NCBI GenBank assembly: GCA_024278175.1
Contig: JAJRTS010000028.1
Coordinates: forward strand, 1 to 64,000
Reading direction: 5' to 3'
DNA length: 64,000 nt
DNA from: Gemmatimonadales bacterium
GTDB taxonomy: Bacteria; Gemmatimonadota; Glassbacteria; GWA2-58-10
Position numbers and translations under genes: made by a program. Shown piece by piece: positions 45,570 to 55,385 of the stretch (the first letter of the stretch is position 1; each line of letters opens with the position of its first letter). The notes beneath the pieces were generated by a model. The model was not told where the DNA came from. It ran no database searches and was given only the letters and a program-made list of their open reading frames with translations.

Positions 45570-47366
45570 TTACTCGCCAGCCCGCTCACCCGCGGTCTGT
45601 GCTTTCAGGGCCAGCGCACGTTGCCTGGCGGTCCAGTTCAAGTACAGCATTATCACGCCGATCACCAAAACCGTCACCCCGCCCAGCAGCACTTTGCCGC
45701 GTTCGCCCAGCGGTTGCGGGATAAAGGTCAGCAAGCTGATCGACAGGCCGGTCATGCACGCCATCCTGCCGATAAAAGAGAGCATCGGCAGCTTGTCGAG
45801 CGCCGTATCCTTCAGCTCCAGCTTCGCTTCCACCGGGGTTTCCAGCTTGCGGAAGAAGTCGCGGATTTCGCGCATCTTTTCAGGCGTATCGGAAACGAGA
45901 AACGCGCTGGCGAAATAGATGGCATAGGCCAGCAGGAAGCTCGATAGCATGAACACGGAGTAGGACAGATCGAGAAGCGTGAACGCAAAAATATTGAACG
46001 ACAGCGCTCCCAGAAACGTGATCATCGCCGCCCGGCTGCCCTTGCGCGGGAAAAACAGGCCCATCAGCAGCGGGACCACTATCGGGGTGACGAAAATCCG
46101 GTCCATCACGATCATGAAGCTGAATGCCCCGCCCCGCGAACTCATCGCCAGGGCCAGGCCGATTGCGATCACTCCCAGCCCCAGGGTGGACAGGCGGCTG
46201 ACCATGAGCATATGCTTATCGCCGGCGCCGGGCCTGATCACCTTGGCGTAGATGTCGTTGGCGAAAATGCCCGAGATAAAATTGAGCGTGGAGTCGATCG
46301 AGCTCATGCTGGCGGCGAAAATGGCCGCGAACATCACCCCGATCAGCCCGTGGGGCAGCACGGACAGGCAGGCGCTCACGTACGCGCCCTCGGCCGGGGC
46401 CTTGAGCGTGGTCCAAACCACCGAGAGGTCGGGGTAGAGATGGCGCACGGCCAGCGGGGGCAGCGCCCAGACCGAGATCCCGAACAGGAACAGCACGGTG
46501 CAGAGCAGGGCCACCTTACGCGCCTGCTTCTCATCGGGAACGCTGAAATAACGCTGCACTATCGGGTTTGTGTTGTAGCTGTGGATATTGCTCACCAGCC
46601 ACATCATCACGAACGCGATCGTGATCGGCTCGCTGATAATCCCCTTGCCCTCGGGAATGACGAAATCGGGGGGGGTGGTGAAAATCTGGTCCAGGGGCAC
46701 GGTGCCGCCGAGCTTGATCAGGATCAGCGGTACAATCAGCACGGCCAGCGGGATGATGATCAGAAAGGAGAGCACGTCGCAGGTGGCCACCGCGATCAGA
46801 CCGCCGAAATAGCAGTAGGTCAGGATCACCCCGCCGGCGACCAGGATCGTGATCTGCACGGCCCCCAGATAGACGTCCCAGGGCAGGCCGAGTTGCTGAA
46901 GGTTGATTCCCTCCAGACCGGTGGCCGCGGTAAAAAAGATACTGGTTGCCAGCAGCACGGTGCTGCAGTAGAACAGGTTCATCGGCAGGAAGAACCACGA
47001 CATCATCTGCTGCGAGGCCATGTTGAACCGGCTCGAGACATACTCGAAGAGCGAGGTCACCCTGGCCCGCCGCCAGCGCTTGGCAAACACCAGATAGCCG
47101 ACGAAAGTACCCATCAACCCGGTACAGAGGGCCAGGATACCCACCGGCCCGGTCTCGTAGACAACCCCGGCGCCGCCGGTAAACATCCAGGCGCTGAACC
47201 CGGCCATGAACGCACTGATCCCGCCGATCCACCAGGACAGCTTGCTGCCGCCCCTGAAAAAATCTTCCATGTCCTTGTTAAAATGGGAGAAATACTTACC
47301 GATCCAGATCAGCGCCACCAGATACGCCACAATCACCAGGTAATCGTACGGCGATATATATTTCAA
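45570..47366 (-). CDS. Sodium:solute symporter (SSS family), second copy
   Basis: 598 residues starting with TTG at 47366, with GAGGAGG seven bases upstream; no ATG nearby fits as well. About 13-14 hydrophobic segments. FFRGGSKLSWWIGGISAFMA then GFSAWMFTGG is the first discontinuous sodium-site helix, and AAIFAASMSSIDSTLNFISG carries the helix 8 Ser ligands. A soluble linker near 500-530 interrupts the C-terminal helices. It differs clearly from the 37938-39566 symporter, so it probably carries another substrate. Lies between two secreted glycan genes. Confidence 0.9.
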   Translation of the reverse strand: MKYISPYDYLVIVAYLVALIWIGKYFSHFNKDMEDFFRGGSKLSWWIGGISAFMAGFSAWMFTGGAGVVYETGPVGILALCTGLMGTFVGYLVFAKRWRRARVTSLFEYVSSRFNMASQQMMSWFFLPMNLFYCSTVLLATSIFFTAATGLEGINLQQLGLPWDVYLGAVQITILVAGGVILTYCYFGGLIAVATCDVLSFLIIIPLAVLIVPLILIKLGGTVPLDQIFTTPPDFVIPEGKGIISEPITIAFVMMWLVSNIHSYNTNPIVQRYFSVPDEKQARKVALLCTVLFLFGISVWALPPLAVRHLYPDLSVVWTTLKAPAEGAYVSACLSVLPHGLIGVMFAAIFAASMSSIDSTLNFISGIFANDIYAKVIRPGAGDKHMLMVSRLSTLGLGVIAIGLALAMSSRGGAFSFMIVMDRIFVTPIVVPLLMGLFFPRKGSRAAMITFLGALSFNIFAFTLLDLSYSVFMLSSFLLAYAIYFASAFLVSDTPEKMREIRDFFRKLETPVEAKLELKDTALDKLPMLSFIGRMACMTGLSISLLTFIPQPLGERGKVLLGGVTVLVIGVIMLYLNWTARQRALALKAQTAGERAGE

Positions 47367-47460
47367 CCAGACCTCCTCGCTGCAACCCGTGCTTAAAGTA
47401 CTTTTTCACCATGAACGAATAGTAATCTCGATAAACAGTTTAGTTAATAATAGCAGTTCA

Positions 47461-49368
47461 CTACTTGTGTGGCGACGCAATATATGGCTCGATATCGAGC
47501 CAGTGCTCGCGCATGATGGCCGCCTTTTTGCGTAACTGGCCGATCAGGTCCGGGCCGAGCAGGAAAGTATCCTCATAACGCGGGTCGGCGGCGCGGGCCA
47601 CCAGTTCCAGCCCACCACCTTCCAGCAGCTCTATCAGCTCGTTGGTGTTGTCGAACTCGTCGCGCATGATCTCGTTCCACTCCAGGTAGCCCTTTTCGCC
47701 ATCCCAGGTAGCGGTTTTGGGCATTACGCGTTTCTCGCCCGCAAGTTTATCCGCGTTGGCGTTGCGGATAAGCTGGGCGTGATAGAAATTATGGATCGAG
47801 CGGACCTCGCTGGCCCACATCTTCAGAGAAAGCGCGAGGTTATTAAGCCATTCGCCCTCCGGCGCTCCCTGGAGGTTTTCCAGCTTACGCGCCGCCCCGC
47901 CGGCGAGGCTCAGCACCCGATTCAGGCCGCTGGAATTCCAGAGAGCCGTGCCGCGCATCTGCCCGCCGTGAAAATCGATATAGTCCATCCGGGCTTCGTT
48001 CTCGCTGGGATTGAATACGTAGGGCAGAAAATAGGCTTCTTCCTCCGGCGTGAGCAGCTCGGGCTTGATCACCAGCGGACGGGTCAGGTGCCTCATCGAC
48101 ACGCCGCAGTAAAAATTGCTGTAGCCGCCATACCCGGGAGTAATCAGGTTTTTCGTGGTGAACGCCTGGTGCAGGTCGAAAAGGGCCGAGAAAACCTGCT
48201 CGGCGTTTTGCTCTCCGCCCCAGCCGGCCGCCACTTTCTTGAGCAGGTCCAGGCGCTGGGAGAGGTTGGTGGTCGGCTCGGCGATGCAGATTTCCACCAG
48301 GTCCAGCAGTTTGGCCACGGTTTCCGGCGAGTCCTCGTGCCTGGAGTACATGGCCGAGGTACCGATACTCAGGATGCCTGTGCCGGGACGGTGGTAGCGC
48401 TCCATGCTGCCGATAACAGCCAGCGGGTCGATCAGGCCCATGAACGGATACGCCGGGTTGATCATGGTGCCCACACCAATCATTGCCGGGTCGCGCCTGC
48501 TGAGATAGGAGTTTTCCGGCAGCATCAGCTCCACCACCTCCGACTCGTTCTGCCAGAAATTGACGTTGCTCCAGCGGAAATCGATCTCGCCGCCGCCCCG
48601 GCGCGCCCCCTCCTGAACCGTCAGGATCAGGTCGCGGCTGCGCTGCCCGGCGTTGCGGTGCTTGCAGTGACGGGGGCCGTTGGGGCCGGGGTACTGCGCC
48701 GCGGCCCAGCACAGCCCGGAACCGGCGTCGTTGGTCCCGGAGGAGAACACCTTGATCTCCGGGGCGCCGCGCAGCAACTCGGCCATGCTCCACTTGATCA
48801 TCTCCCTGGTTTCCTCGAGATCGGTGCACCAGGTGAAAGCTTCCTTTTTTGTGCGGCGGGGATGGTCCACCCGCGGGCCGCGAAGGTGCGGATATTCCAC
48901 GAAAAAAGATTCCGGCAGCATCTCGGTGTTCTTGGCGGCAAAAATCGCTTCCAGACCCAACTCATTGATAACTTCTCGTTTTGACTGCAACAACTTACGG
49001 TTGGCCGCCACCCAGTCGGCCGGGATGTGGGGCGCGATCTGGGGGGGAGGGTAATACATCCACGGCGCACTGACGTAGCAGGCGTACTCATGCCAGGGGC
49101 TGCCGCCCTCCGGAATCTGGAACCACGCTTTGTCGGCAAGCCCGCTGATTGAGATTTGCACATTGCCGTACTTCTTCATCCTCGCGGCCAGCCCGGCGTA
49201 GGTACGGAACGTTTCAATATCCCGGCAGGCACGCACCTTGAACATGAAAGTCTTCCCGGCCGCAAGCGATGGCGTGGCCAGAGAAACCGAGAGCAATATC
49301 GCCGAGAGCAGCCCCGCCAGAACCGAGCCGCGCAGCACTGCATGCTTACCGAGATAGAACGTTTTCAT
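47461..49368 (-). CDS. Secreted TIM-barrel-like protein, glycosidase-like, unassigned
   Basis: 635 residues with a signal peptide ending near SLAAG. The first two-thirds look like a (beta/alpha)8 glycosidase: MKKYGNVQISISGLADKAWF, FTWCTDLEETREMIKWSMAE followed by LLRGAPEIKVFSSGTNDAGS, and GEIDFRWSNVNFWQNESEVV. The NDAGSGLCW stretch has a candidate acidic active site. The C-terminal third is helical (IHNFYHAQLIRNANADKLAG), resembling the helical domains of alpha-glucuronidase-like enzymes. The order of motifs recalls GH67/GH115-type proteins, but no family can be named. Between a symporter and a beta-helix gene. Confidence 0.6.
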   Translation of the reverse strand: MKTFYLGKHAVLRGSVLAGLLSAILLSVSLATPSLAAGKTFMFKVRACRDIETFRTYAGLAARMKKYGNVQISISGLADKAWFQIPEGGSPWHEYACYVSAPWMYYPPPQIAPHIPADWVAANRKLLQSKREVINELGLEAIFAAKNTEMLPESFFVEYPHLRGPRVDHPRRTKKEAFTWCTDLEETREMIKWSMAELLRGAPEIKVFSSGTNDAGSGLCWAAAQYPGPNGPRHCKHRNAGQRSRDLILTVQEGARRGGGEIDFRWSNVNFWQNESEVVELMLPENSYLSRRDPAMIGVGTMINPAYPFMGLIDPLAVIGSMERYHRPGTGILSIGTSAMYSRHEDSPETVAKLLDLVEICIAEPTTNLSQRLDLLKKVAAGWGGEQNAEQVFSALFDLHQAFTTKNLITPGYGGYSNFYCGVSMRHLTRPLVIKPELLTPEEEAYFLPYVFNPSENEARMDYIDFHGGQMRGTALWNSSGLNRVLSLAGGAARKLENLQGAPEGEWLNNLALSLKMWASEVRSIHNFYHAQLIRNANADKLAGEKRVMPKTATWDGEKGYLEWNEIMRDEFDNTNELIELLEGGGLELVARAADPRYEDTFLLGPDLIGQLRKKAAIMREHWLDIEPYIASPHK

Positions 49369-49441
49369 CCGTGGTACTCCTCATTGTAACCGTGTGCGAT
49401 CAACCAACAGCTTGATGTTTCCATTTAAGTCACAGTTCATT

Positions 49442-51223
49442 TCAACGGGCCGTGCTCTCGTCTTCTCCCCTGGGCCGCGGGCCGTAGTGAGGCACGGGCT
49501 TGCCGATTTCATAGGCTCCGATATCAGGCCCCGCGCCCGTAAAATCGTCATTGACATTGGGCAGCAGCATGGCCGCGTCCTCCGCCGGCGACCCTCCGGC
49601 AATGCGCAGGTCAACCGGCTCACGCGCCGGGAAGGTTGGATCGGGGAAATCCACCCCGGCGGCGAACACTCCCATGTCCACCTTGACGTTGCCCTGGCCG
49701 CCGGTAAGCTTGTTGAGCTGCTCCACGCTCTCGAAACGCCGGTCTCCGATCAGGCCGCCGAACGCAGTCCCGAAGGCGCCGACCGCGTTATATTCCAATT
49801 TGCATGTTTCGTTAAAACCGGCCAGGCTCACCGCCAGGCCGTCGCCGCTGGAATAGCGGCCGTTCTTGCCGCCCCCCGATCCACCGATACAGAGATTGTT
49901 GCGCCAGAGCGTGCGGAAATACTCGCCCTGGCCATGATGTGCGAACAGTCCGTTCCCGGCCTTGACCACCGTGTTGTGCAGGAAGATGTTGCCGTAGCTG
50001 AGCCTTTCCAGCTTGAACGGGGCCATTGACAGGTTGTACATCACGTTACGGATAAAGTAGGTCGGTCCACCCAGGCCGGGCTGGGAGCTGAGGCCCATCC
50101 CGCAGTTGGTGATCCGGTTGCGCATGATCCGGATGTTGCCCATGCTGAAATCCGCCTCGATCCCGTCGTCGGGGCCCACGGAGATGTCGTTGTTGTAGAT
50201 GTCGATACAGATCTGATCGTAAACCCAGAGGTCTTCCATCGTGGAGATGCAGTCGCGGTAGCCGGAGACGCGGTTGAAGGCGATCACGTTACCGGGACCG
50301 GTGAGCTCAATCCCCTCGCCCACGTTGGCCGCTCCGCCCCAGATGCTGCCGGAGCCGTTGCTCTCGGCCACCCAGGGCATCACGTAGCTCACCGTGTTGT
50401 CGGCGATATAGCAATTTTTAGCCCCGGGCTGTGCCTGGGCGATAATGCCGAACTTGGAGTAGATTTTGCAGTAGCGCACGGCCACGTCCTCGGCCCAGCG
50501 CAGGCGCACCGGGCCGTAGACAGTCACCCCGTCGAGGATCACGTGCTTGCGGTGCTCCAGCGAGACCTCGTCGAACGTGCTGCCGATCACCGGGTGGGCG
50601 TTGTCTGCGCGCAGCACTATCGGACGGCCCGGTTCGCCGTCGACAGGCATCTCGAATTTATCGTAGTAGCCGGGACTGAGCAGCAGGACGTCGCCCGGCT
50701 CGGCGCGCATGGCGGCCCGGCGCAGAGTGCGGGGATTGACCTCGATCACCCGCGCATCGACCGCCGCTCCGGGCACCGGCCGGGTGCGGGCCGTTACGGT
50801 TTCCACCGCCTTGCCGCCATCGGGATCGGAAAGCGAGAGGCGGATTTCGTACACCGTGTCCGGGCGCAGGTCGAAAATGCTGCCGGAGTGCTTGTTCATC
50901 CAGTAGTAGGTGGGGCGCGTCCGCGTGCCGGTGCTGCCCGCGGGCACGCGCACCAGCGGCATCGCCTGCTTCCACTGGCTCTCTCCCACCGTGCGGTAGG
51001 AGACTTCCACCCTGCCGTCCTGGTCGTCATCGCCATCGATCAGCCACTCAACCGCCAGACAGGTGAGCGTGGGGTACGGGGTGCTGATTGCACCGGGAGT
51101 GGTGGCGTTTTCAGCCCATCCCACAGCAGGAAAAACCAGCGCCAGTATCGCAACAGCAAACGCCAAAAATATCCCTCGCGGCAAACCGGTAAAAAAACCG
51201 GTAAAAAAAATTGTGAACATCAT
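49442..51223 (-). CDS. Secreted fibronectin-like plus parallel beta-helix protein
   Basis: 593 residues; AGGAG precedes the ATG. Unusually long hydrophobic N-terminus (MMFTIFFTGFFTGLPRGIFL and following), cleaved near GWAEN. Residues 40-150 form an Ig/fibronectin-like domain (RVEVSYRTVGESQWKQAM...DLRPDTVYEIRLSLSD). From about 165 a beta-helix follows (MRAEPGDVLLLSPGYYDKFE, VILDGVTVYGPVRLR, IDIYNNDISVGPDDGIEADF, NIFLHNTVVKAGNG). It ends with DDFTGAGPDIGAYE, a motif found at the end of many such secreted proteins. Polysaccharide lyase- or epimerase-like; no catalytic residues assigned. Confidence 0.8.
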   Translation of the reverse strand: MMFTIFFTGFFTGLPRGIFLAFAVAILALVFPAVGWAENATTPGAISTPYPTLTCLAVEWLIDGDDDQDGRVEVSYRTVGESQWKQAMPLVRVPAGSTGTRTRPTYYWMNKHSGSIFDLRPDTVYEIRLSLSDPDGGKAVETVTARTRPVPGAAVDARVIEVNPRTLRRAAMRAEPGDVLLLSPGYYDKFEMPVDGEPGRPIVLRADNAHPVIGSTFDEVSLEHRKHVILDGVTVYGPVRLRWAEDVAVRYCKIYSKFGIIAQAQPGAKNCYIADNTVSYVMPWVAESNGSGSIWGGAANVGEGIELTGPGNVIAFNRVSGYRDCISTMEDLWVYDQICIDIYNNDISVGPDDGIEADFSMGNIRIMRNRITNCGMGLSSQPGLGGPTYFIRNVMYNLSMAPFKLERLSYGNIFLHNTVVKAGNGLFAHHGQGEYFRTLWRNNLCIGGSGGGKNGRYSSGDGLAVSLAGFNETCKLEYNAVGAFGTAFGGLIGDRRFESVEQLNKLTGGQGNVKVDMGVFAAGVDFPDPTFPAREPVDLRIAGGSPAEDAAMLLPNVNDDFTGAGPDIGAYEIGKPVPHYGPRPRGEDESTAR

Positions 51224-51273
51224 TTTCTCCTGTGATCCTCGCTGATAGTGCGTAACATATTCGCAATATCTGT

Positions 51274-53151
51274 CTATTCGGGCGTACTGAAACTATAGAC
51301 AGCACTCCACCGGCCCCAGGCGCCCCGGCTGTCCCGGGCCTTCACTTTCCAGTAATAGGTGGTGTCGCGGTTGAGCCAGCCCGCGGGCAGTTTCCACCGG
51401 GCCTTGCCTGAATCGGTGACTTTCATCATCGCCGTGGCCACCGGCCAGCGGCACTGCGGGTCGAAACTGATCGAGATCCAGTGATTGGCTATCTTGTCGC
51501 CCTTGTCCCGGTCTCTGGCCTTGCGCCAGCGGAAAAGCGGGGCCAGGTCCCTGCTCTTGCCGCCAGCGGGCGGGTAGAGCGCGCCGCCGGGGGCCGAGGG
51601 CGGGTTGTTGTCGCTGCGCTCGCGCCAGATGTGGGTGATCCGCACCTTGTGCTCTCCGGGGGTCTCATCGCGGTAACGGATGATGTTGCGACCCCGCGAG
51701 AGCGCGGGCAGGGAATTGGGAGCGACCTGGATGTCGGTGACAAGCTCCACGGACTCGATACCGGTCTGGGTGGGCGGATCGTTGCCGCGGTCGGCGCTAA
51801 AGAGGAACTCCAGGATATAGTCGTGACGTCCCCGCTCGCCCGTGGGATAGAGGGTCTCATCGAGATCGACCTCGAGGTCAATGACTCCGGTCTCGCCCTC
51901 GGGCGCGCTCCAGATATTTTTGCTGATCGGACCGGTTGGGCTGTAAACCAATGCCCGCAGCCTGTCCCACTTGTTCGCGCCGCCGCGATAAACCCTGGCC
52001 TTGAGCCGTCCGCCGATAATTGTATAGGGCGAATGGACCTTCCACCGGGTGCGGGTCAGCACATCGTAGTCATCGTTCTGCCTGAACTTGACGTGCACCG
52101 GCGGAGACTGGCCGTCGTCGACCTCGTAGGCGGGCGGAAAATTCCGGTTCAGGTAGAGCGGGAAATCCTCGGAGCGAAGGTCCGGGGTCCAGACAATCCG
52201 GCCGTCGCCGTAGCGGATCGGCAGGACCTCCTTACCGCCAGTGCGTTCGAACCGGGCTTTTTTCGCCTTGTGGTTGTAGTATTTATCGCCACCCTTCCAG
52301 TTGCGGATAATTTTCTCGTCCGGGCGCAGAGTGAGCGCCATCGTGCGCGGCAGGTGGGTCCAATCGTTGTAGTCGTGCTGTACGTAGCAGAAATAGCCGT
52401 CGTGGAAATAGCGGAAACCACGTTGCCTGATCCCGTCCTGGGATACGTAGGCGTTGCCGCCCTCAACGTCGTCGTAGAGCAGGTAGATCGCCTTGTTGCG
52501 CCCGCTCCAGGCCGAGAGGTTGGCCTTTTCCTCCAACCCTTCGGTCACTTTCTGGTCGGCCCAGAGCTGCTCGACAGAGGCGATAGTGCGGTTGTCGTCC
52601 ATCAGGTAGCTCAGACCGATATCGCTGTCGAGCATGTGCCAGGCGTTGTTGTAGAACGCCTCGCTGACAGTGTGGTGCCAGACCTCCCACACCCGCGCCC
52701 CGACCCCCACGGCCTCGCACATGGAAACAAACGCGGTGGCGTGGAAGGAGCAGTTGCCGTAACCGTAAACGTTCATCGAGATTACCGGGTTGTGGTTCTC
52801 ACGGTCGCCGGGAGGACTGAGGTGCTGGATATTCGTGCGGATGAACCCGAAAATGGCCAGCGCCTTTTCCTCGTCGGTGACGCAGCCGCGGGTGATCTCG
52901 GCGGCCATGGCCGGGATGTCGAACCAGTCATAGCGGCCGTCCACCGTGATCCGCGGATTGACCAGCGGCTTGCGGCCCAGGTTCTCGATAATGATCGTCT
53001 CGTTGACCGGGTCCCGCGTCCCGCCGACCTCGATCTCGTAGGCGTAGTCGCCCACCGCGGCCACCTGGCTGTACCGCTTCCCGAGGGCCTCTGATGCCGG
53101 GAGCAGCAGAGCAACCGAGAGCAACGCCGTAACAACTGTATCTTTCAGCAT
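51274..53151 (-). CDS. Secreted transglutaminase-like protein, paralog 1
   Basis: About 625 residues from ATG 53151 (an in-frame ATG lies at 53163). Signal peptide, then a beta region (YEIEVGGTRDPVNETIIIEN). A transglutaminase-like core has Cys in GYGNCSFHA, a His pair in WHHTVSEAF and Asp in DSDIGLSYL, the Cys-His-Asp order of the fold. C-terminal beta domains include NSLPALSRGRNIIRYRD and a fibronectin-like end (PLFRWRKARDRDKGD...TTYYWKVKARDSRGAWGRWS). Bacterial relatives act as peptidases or structural proteins; here it may handle a cell-wall or glycoprotein substrate. Strongly similar to the next gene, a tandem duplicate. Confidence 0.75.
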   Translation of the reverse strand: MLKDTVVTALLSVALLLPASEALGKRYSQVAAVGDYAYEIEVGGTRDPVNETIIIENLGRKPLVNPRITVDGRYDWFDIPAMAAEITRGCVTDEEKALAIFGFIRTNIQHLSPPGDRENHNPVISMNVYGYGNCSFHATAFVSMCEAVGVGARVWEVWHHTVSEAFYNNAWHMLDSDIGLSYLMDDNRTIASVEQLWADQKVTEGLEEKANLSAWSGRNKAIYLLYDDVEGGNAYVSQDGIRQRGFRYFHDGYFCYVQHDYNDWTHLPRTMALTLRPDEKIIRNWKGGDKYYNHKAKKARFERTGGKEVLPIRYGDGRIVWTPDLRSEDFPLYLNRNFPPAYEVDDGQSPPVHVKFRQNDDYDVLTRTRWKVHSPYTIIGGRLKARVYRGGANKWDRLRALVYSPTGPISKNIWSAPEGETGVIDLEVDLDETLYPTGERGRHDYILEFLFSADRGNDPPTQTGIESVELVTDIQVAPNSLPALSRGRNIIRYRDETPGEHKVRITHIWRERSDNNPPSAPGGALYPPAGGKSRDLAPLFRWRKARDRDKGDKIANHWISISFDPQCRWPVATAMMKVTDSGKARWKLPAGWLNRDTTYYWKVKARDSRGAWGRWSAVYSFSTPE

Positions 53152-53338
53152 AAACCATCCCATTTCGTTAGTCGTGAACAGACTTTGCCCCGTGGCTGCG
53201 GAAGGGGCGGGTCAAAAAAGGTGGCATTCACCGGTTGAGTGCGACGATGACCGTGCGGGCGCGGCCTCTCCGATGGCATACAATTAAGCGGCGAACGAAA
53301 TATGATTTCTCGTAGATCCCGGCAAAACGCATTGTGCG

Positions 53339-53368
53339 GCGGCGGCGACAACTTTGCCTCGCCGCCGC
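53339..53368 (-). terminator. Hairpin after transglutaminase-like paralog 2
   Basis: GCGGCGGCGA and TCGCCGCCGC pair perfectly (10 bp, 10-base loop), 14 bases beyond the stop of the minus-strand gene. On that strand a short T-run (GCGTTTTGCC) follows further on, so termination is plausible but weak. Confidence 0.45.
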
Positions 53369-53382
53369 TCTTTGGCGGTGAG

Positions 53383-55209
53383 TCAGCGCTTCCTGAAACT
53401 GAAAATATCGCTCCAGGCGCTGCTGCGGCCGGTTGCGTCCTCGGCCCTGACCCGCCAGTAGTAAGTAACGCCGCTGTTGAGCCAGCCCTCCGGCGCGGTG
53501 AACGAGGTTCCCTCGCGCACATCGCGGTCGAACGTAGAAGCCAGCGGCCAGGCGCAGTCCTCGCGGGTGGAAAGCTGGAAGCGGTAGCAGACTATCCTGT
53601 CACCGTCGGCGTCCGTGGACGCGCTCCATTTAAACACCGGCGCCGGGCCGTTTTTCACCGAGCCTTTGGCCGGAGCCGAGGGCGCGTGCTGATCGTTTGT
53701 CTCGCGCCATTTCCAGCTCAGACGAACCTTGCCCGCGGTATCAGCCCTGTATTCGACCTTGTTTTTGCCCAGCGAAAGCGCGGGCAGACTGCGCGGGTTG
53801 ACCTGCAGGTCGGCCACGATCCTGACCTTGTCCACTCCCGACTGGCCGCCATAGACCAGCGGATACCCGGCAGGGATATCGGCGTGTTCCTTGTTGGCCG
53901 AGAAATGATACTCGGCTTTGAACGCATAGGTGGCCCGGGGACCGTCGCGCAGCAGCTTATCATCCAGCACGGCCCGGCTATCGCCCATCCCATAGGCCCA
54001 GGAATAATAATTCCAAAGCCCGGTGCGGGTGTGAAACTCGGAATCGAGATCAGCGGAAAGGGAGACCTGGTCCAGCGCCGTGGTGCCACCCTTGTAGTAG
54101 CGTGTGTCGATATAGCCGCCGACAATCACGTAGGGGCTGGCCATGGGGATGATCAAGCTGGAGAAACGGTCGTACCTGGGGTCCTGGAGCCTGTCAACGT
54201 GGACCGCCGGGCGGATGCCGTCCTCGCAACTGAACTTGGCGTTTTCCCGCTCGATCATGCCCTCGTAGGTTCGTTTGCTGAAATCCGGCTCGAAAGTCAA
54301 CTGGCCGTTGGCGTAACTCGGCGGCTCGTGGGAGCTCGCCTGGTCGTAGTACTTGCGCAGGACTGGTTTCCACCAGCGGACGAGTTTCTCCTCGGGGCGA
54401 AGAGTGATCTCCATGGTGTGCCGTTCGTACATCCATTTATCGTAGTAGGTCTCCACGTAGTTGTCCTCGGCGGTAGCGTAGAGTACGCCAAGCCCCTCGC
54501 CGGCGGGCCAGGCGTCCGGGGTGTAGATCCGCTTGCGGTCGTGCCCGGCGGGCGAGAAGTACCAGCGATATGGCTTGTAGGCGCGGGACACCCATTCAGG
54601 GTGGTCCTCCAGCTCGGCGATCGAGGCGATGCCCAGGTTGTCGTCCCTGAGATACCAGATCCCGATATCGGCGTCCATGTGATGCCAGGCCCCGTCCCAG
54701 AAAGCCTCGGCCACGGTGTGATGCCAGATCTCATAGACCCGGGCCTGCACATCGGCGGCCCGGCAGAGCGCCACAAACTGGCTGGCCGCCATCGAGCAGA
54801 TGTGATAGCCGTAGCTGTTGAAATGGCGGACCGGGCTCATGGCGGTGACGTCCTTGGGGTAACTCCACCAGTAGGTTTCCTTTTCGACAAAATCAAATAT
54901 CGCCATCGCCTTCTCTTTTTCGCTCACGCAGCCGGCGGTTATCCCGGCCACTATCGATTCCAGCGTGTACCAGTCGTAGCGGCCGTCAACCGTGATGCGG
55001 GGGTTTGCCACCTCGACCTCGCCGATATTTTCGACAGTGATCTCGACATTCTCCGGCTGGGCCGTGCCACCCACCTCAATCTCGAAACTGGCGCCGGCTT
55101 GCTCAACAACGATAGAAAATTCTTTCAATTCCCCGTCGACGGACTGCTCCGCCAATGCGGGCAGCAGGGTAAGGCAGAACAGCACGGCGGTGGTCGGCAT
55201 AATTCTCAT
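53383..55209 (-). CDS. Secreted transglutaminase-like protein, paralog 2
   Basis: 608 residues, signal peptide ending near ALAEQ; GGGGAG precedes the start. Colinear with paralog 1: SFEIEVGGTAQPENVEITVE, ITVDGRYDWYTLES, Cys138 in GYHICSMAA, His163-164 in WHHTVAEAFWDGAW, Asp179/Asp181 in DADIGIWYL, then PRSLPALSLGKNKVEYRAD and a fibronectin-like end (YYWRVRAEDATGRSSAWSDI). The triad is intact. The sigma-54-like promoter and palindrome upstream point to control by the adjacent NtrC-type activator. Confidence 0.77.
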   Translation of the reverse strand: MRIMPTTAVLFCLTLLPALAEQSVDGELKEFSIVVEQAGASFEIEVGGTAQPENVEITVENIGEVEVANPRITVDGRYDWYTLESIVAGITAGCVSEKEKAMAIFDFVEKETYWWSYPKDVTAMSPVRHFNSYGYHICSMAASQFVALCRAADVQARVYEIWHHTVAEAFWDGAWHHMDADIGIWYLRDDNLGIASIAELEDHPEWVSRAYKPYRWYFSPAGHDRKRIYTPDAWPAGEGLGVLYATAEDNYVETYYDKWMYERHTMEITLRPEEKLVRWWKPVLRKYYDQASSHEPPSYANGQLTFEPDFSKRTYEGMIERENAKFSCEDGIRPAVHVDRLQDPRYDRFSSLIIPMASPYVIVGGYIDTRYYKGGTTALDQVSLSADLDSEFHTRTGLWNYYSWAYGMGDSRAVLDDKLLRDGPRATYAFKAEYHFSANKEHADIPAGYPLVYGGQSGVDKVRIVADLQVNPRSLPALSLGKNKVEYRADTAGKVRLSWKWRETNDQHAPSAPAKGSVKNGPAPVFKWSASTDADGDRIVCYRFQLSTREDCAWPLASTFDRDVREGTSFTAPEGWLNSGVTYYWRVRAEDATGRSSAWSDIFSFRKR

Positions 55210-55324
55210 GACACCATTTTCTCCCCTTTAGTGGATACCGGAAGCGGCCTGACAGGTGAGGCGGCAGCGATGGCGGGAACCGGCGAATCAGCGCGAGGCT
55301 GCCATCGTCATCAATTAGGTATAT

Positions 55325-55340
55325 AACAAAAATGGTGCCA
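55325..55340 (-). promoter_or_regulatory. Sigma-54-like promoter of the transglutaminase-like gene
   Basis: On the minus strand TGGCACCATTTTTGTT matches the sigma-54 consensus TGGCAC-N5-TTGC(A/T) except T for C in the -12 element. It lies about 115 bases before the start at 55209 and faces it. Confidence 0.45.
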
Positions 55341-55385
55341 GCTGATCAGGAACAGCCAACCATCACAATTGCAGACAGATAGAGA

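Noticed and set aside
51481-53094. 537-codon plus-strand frame opposite paralog 1
   Set aside because: Same antisense artefact; paralog alignment supports the minus strand.
53302-55326. 674-codon plus-strand frame opposite transglutaminase-like paralog 2
   Set aside because: Composition-driven antisense frame (rich in Val, Gly, Arg, His) without domains; the minus strand is clearly coding.
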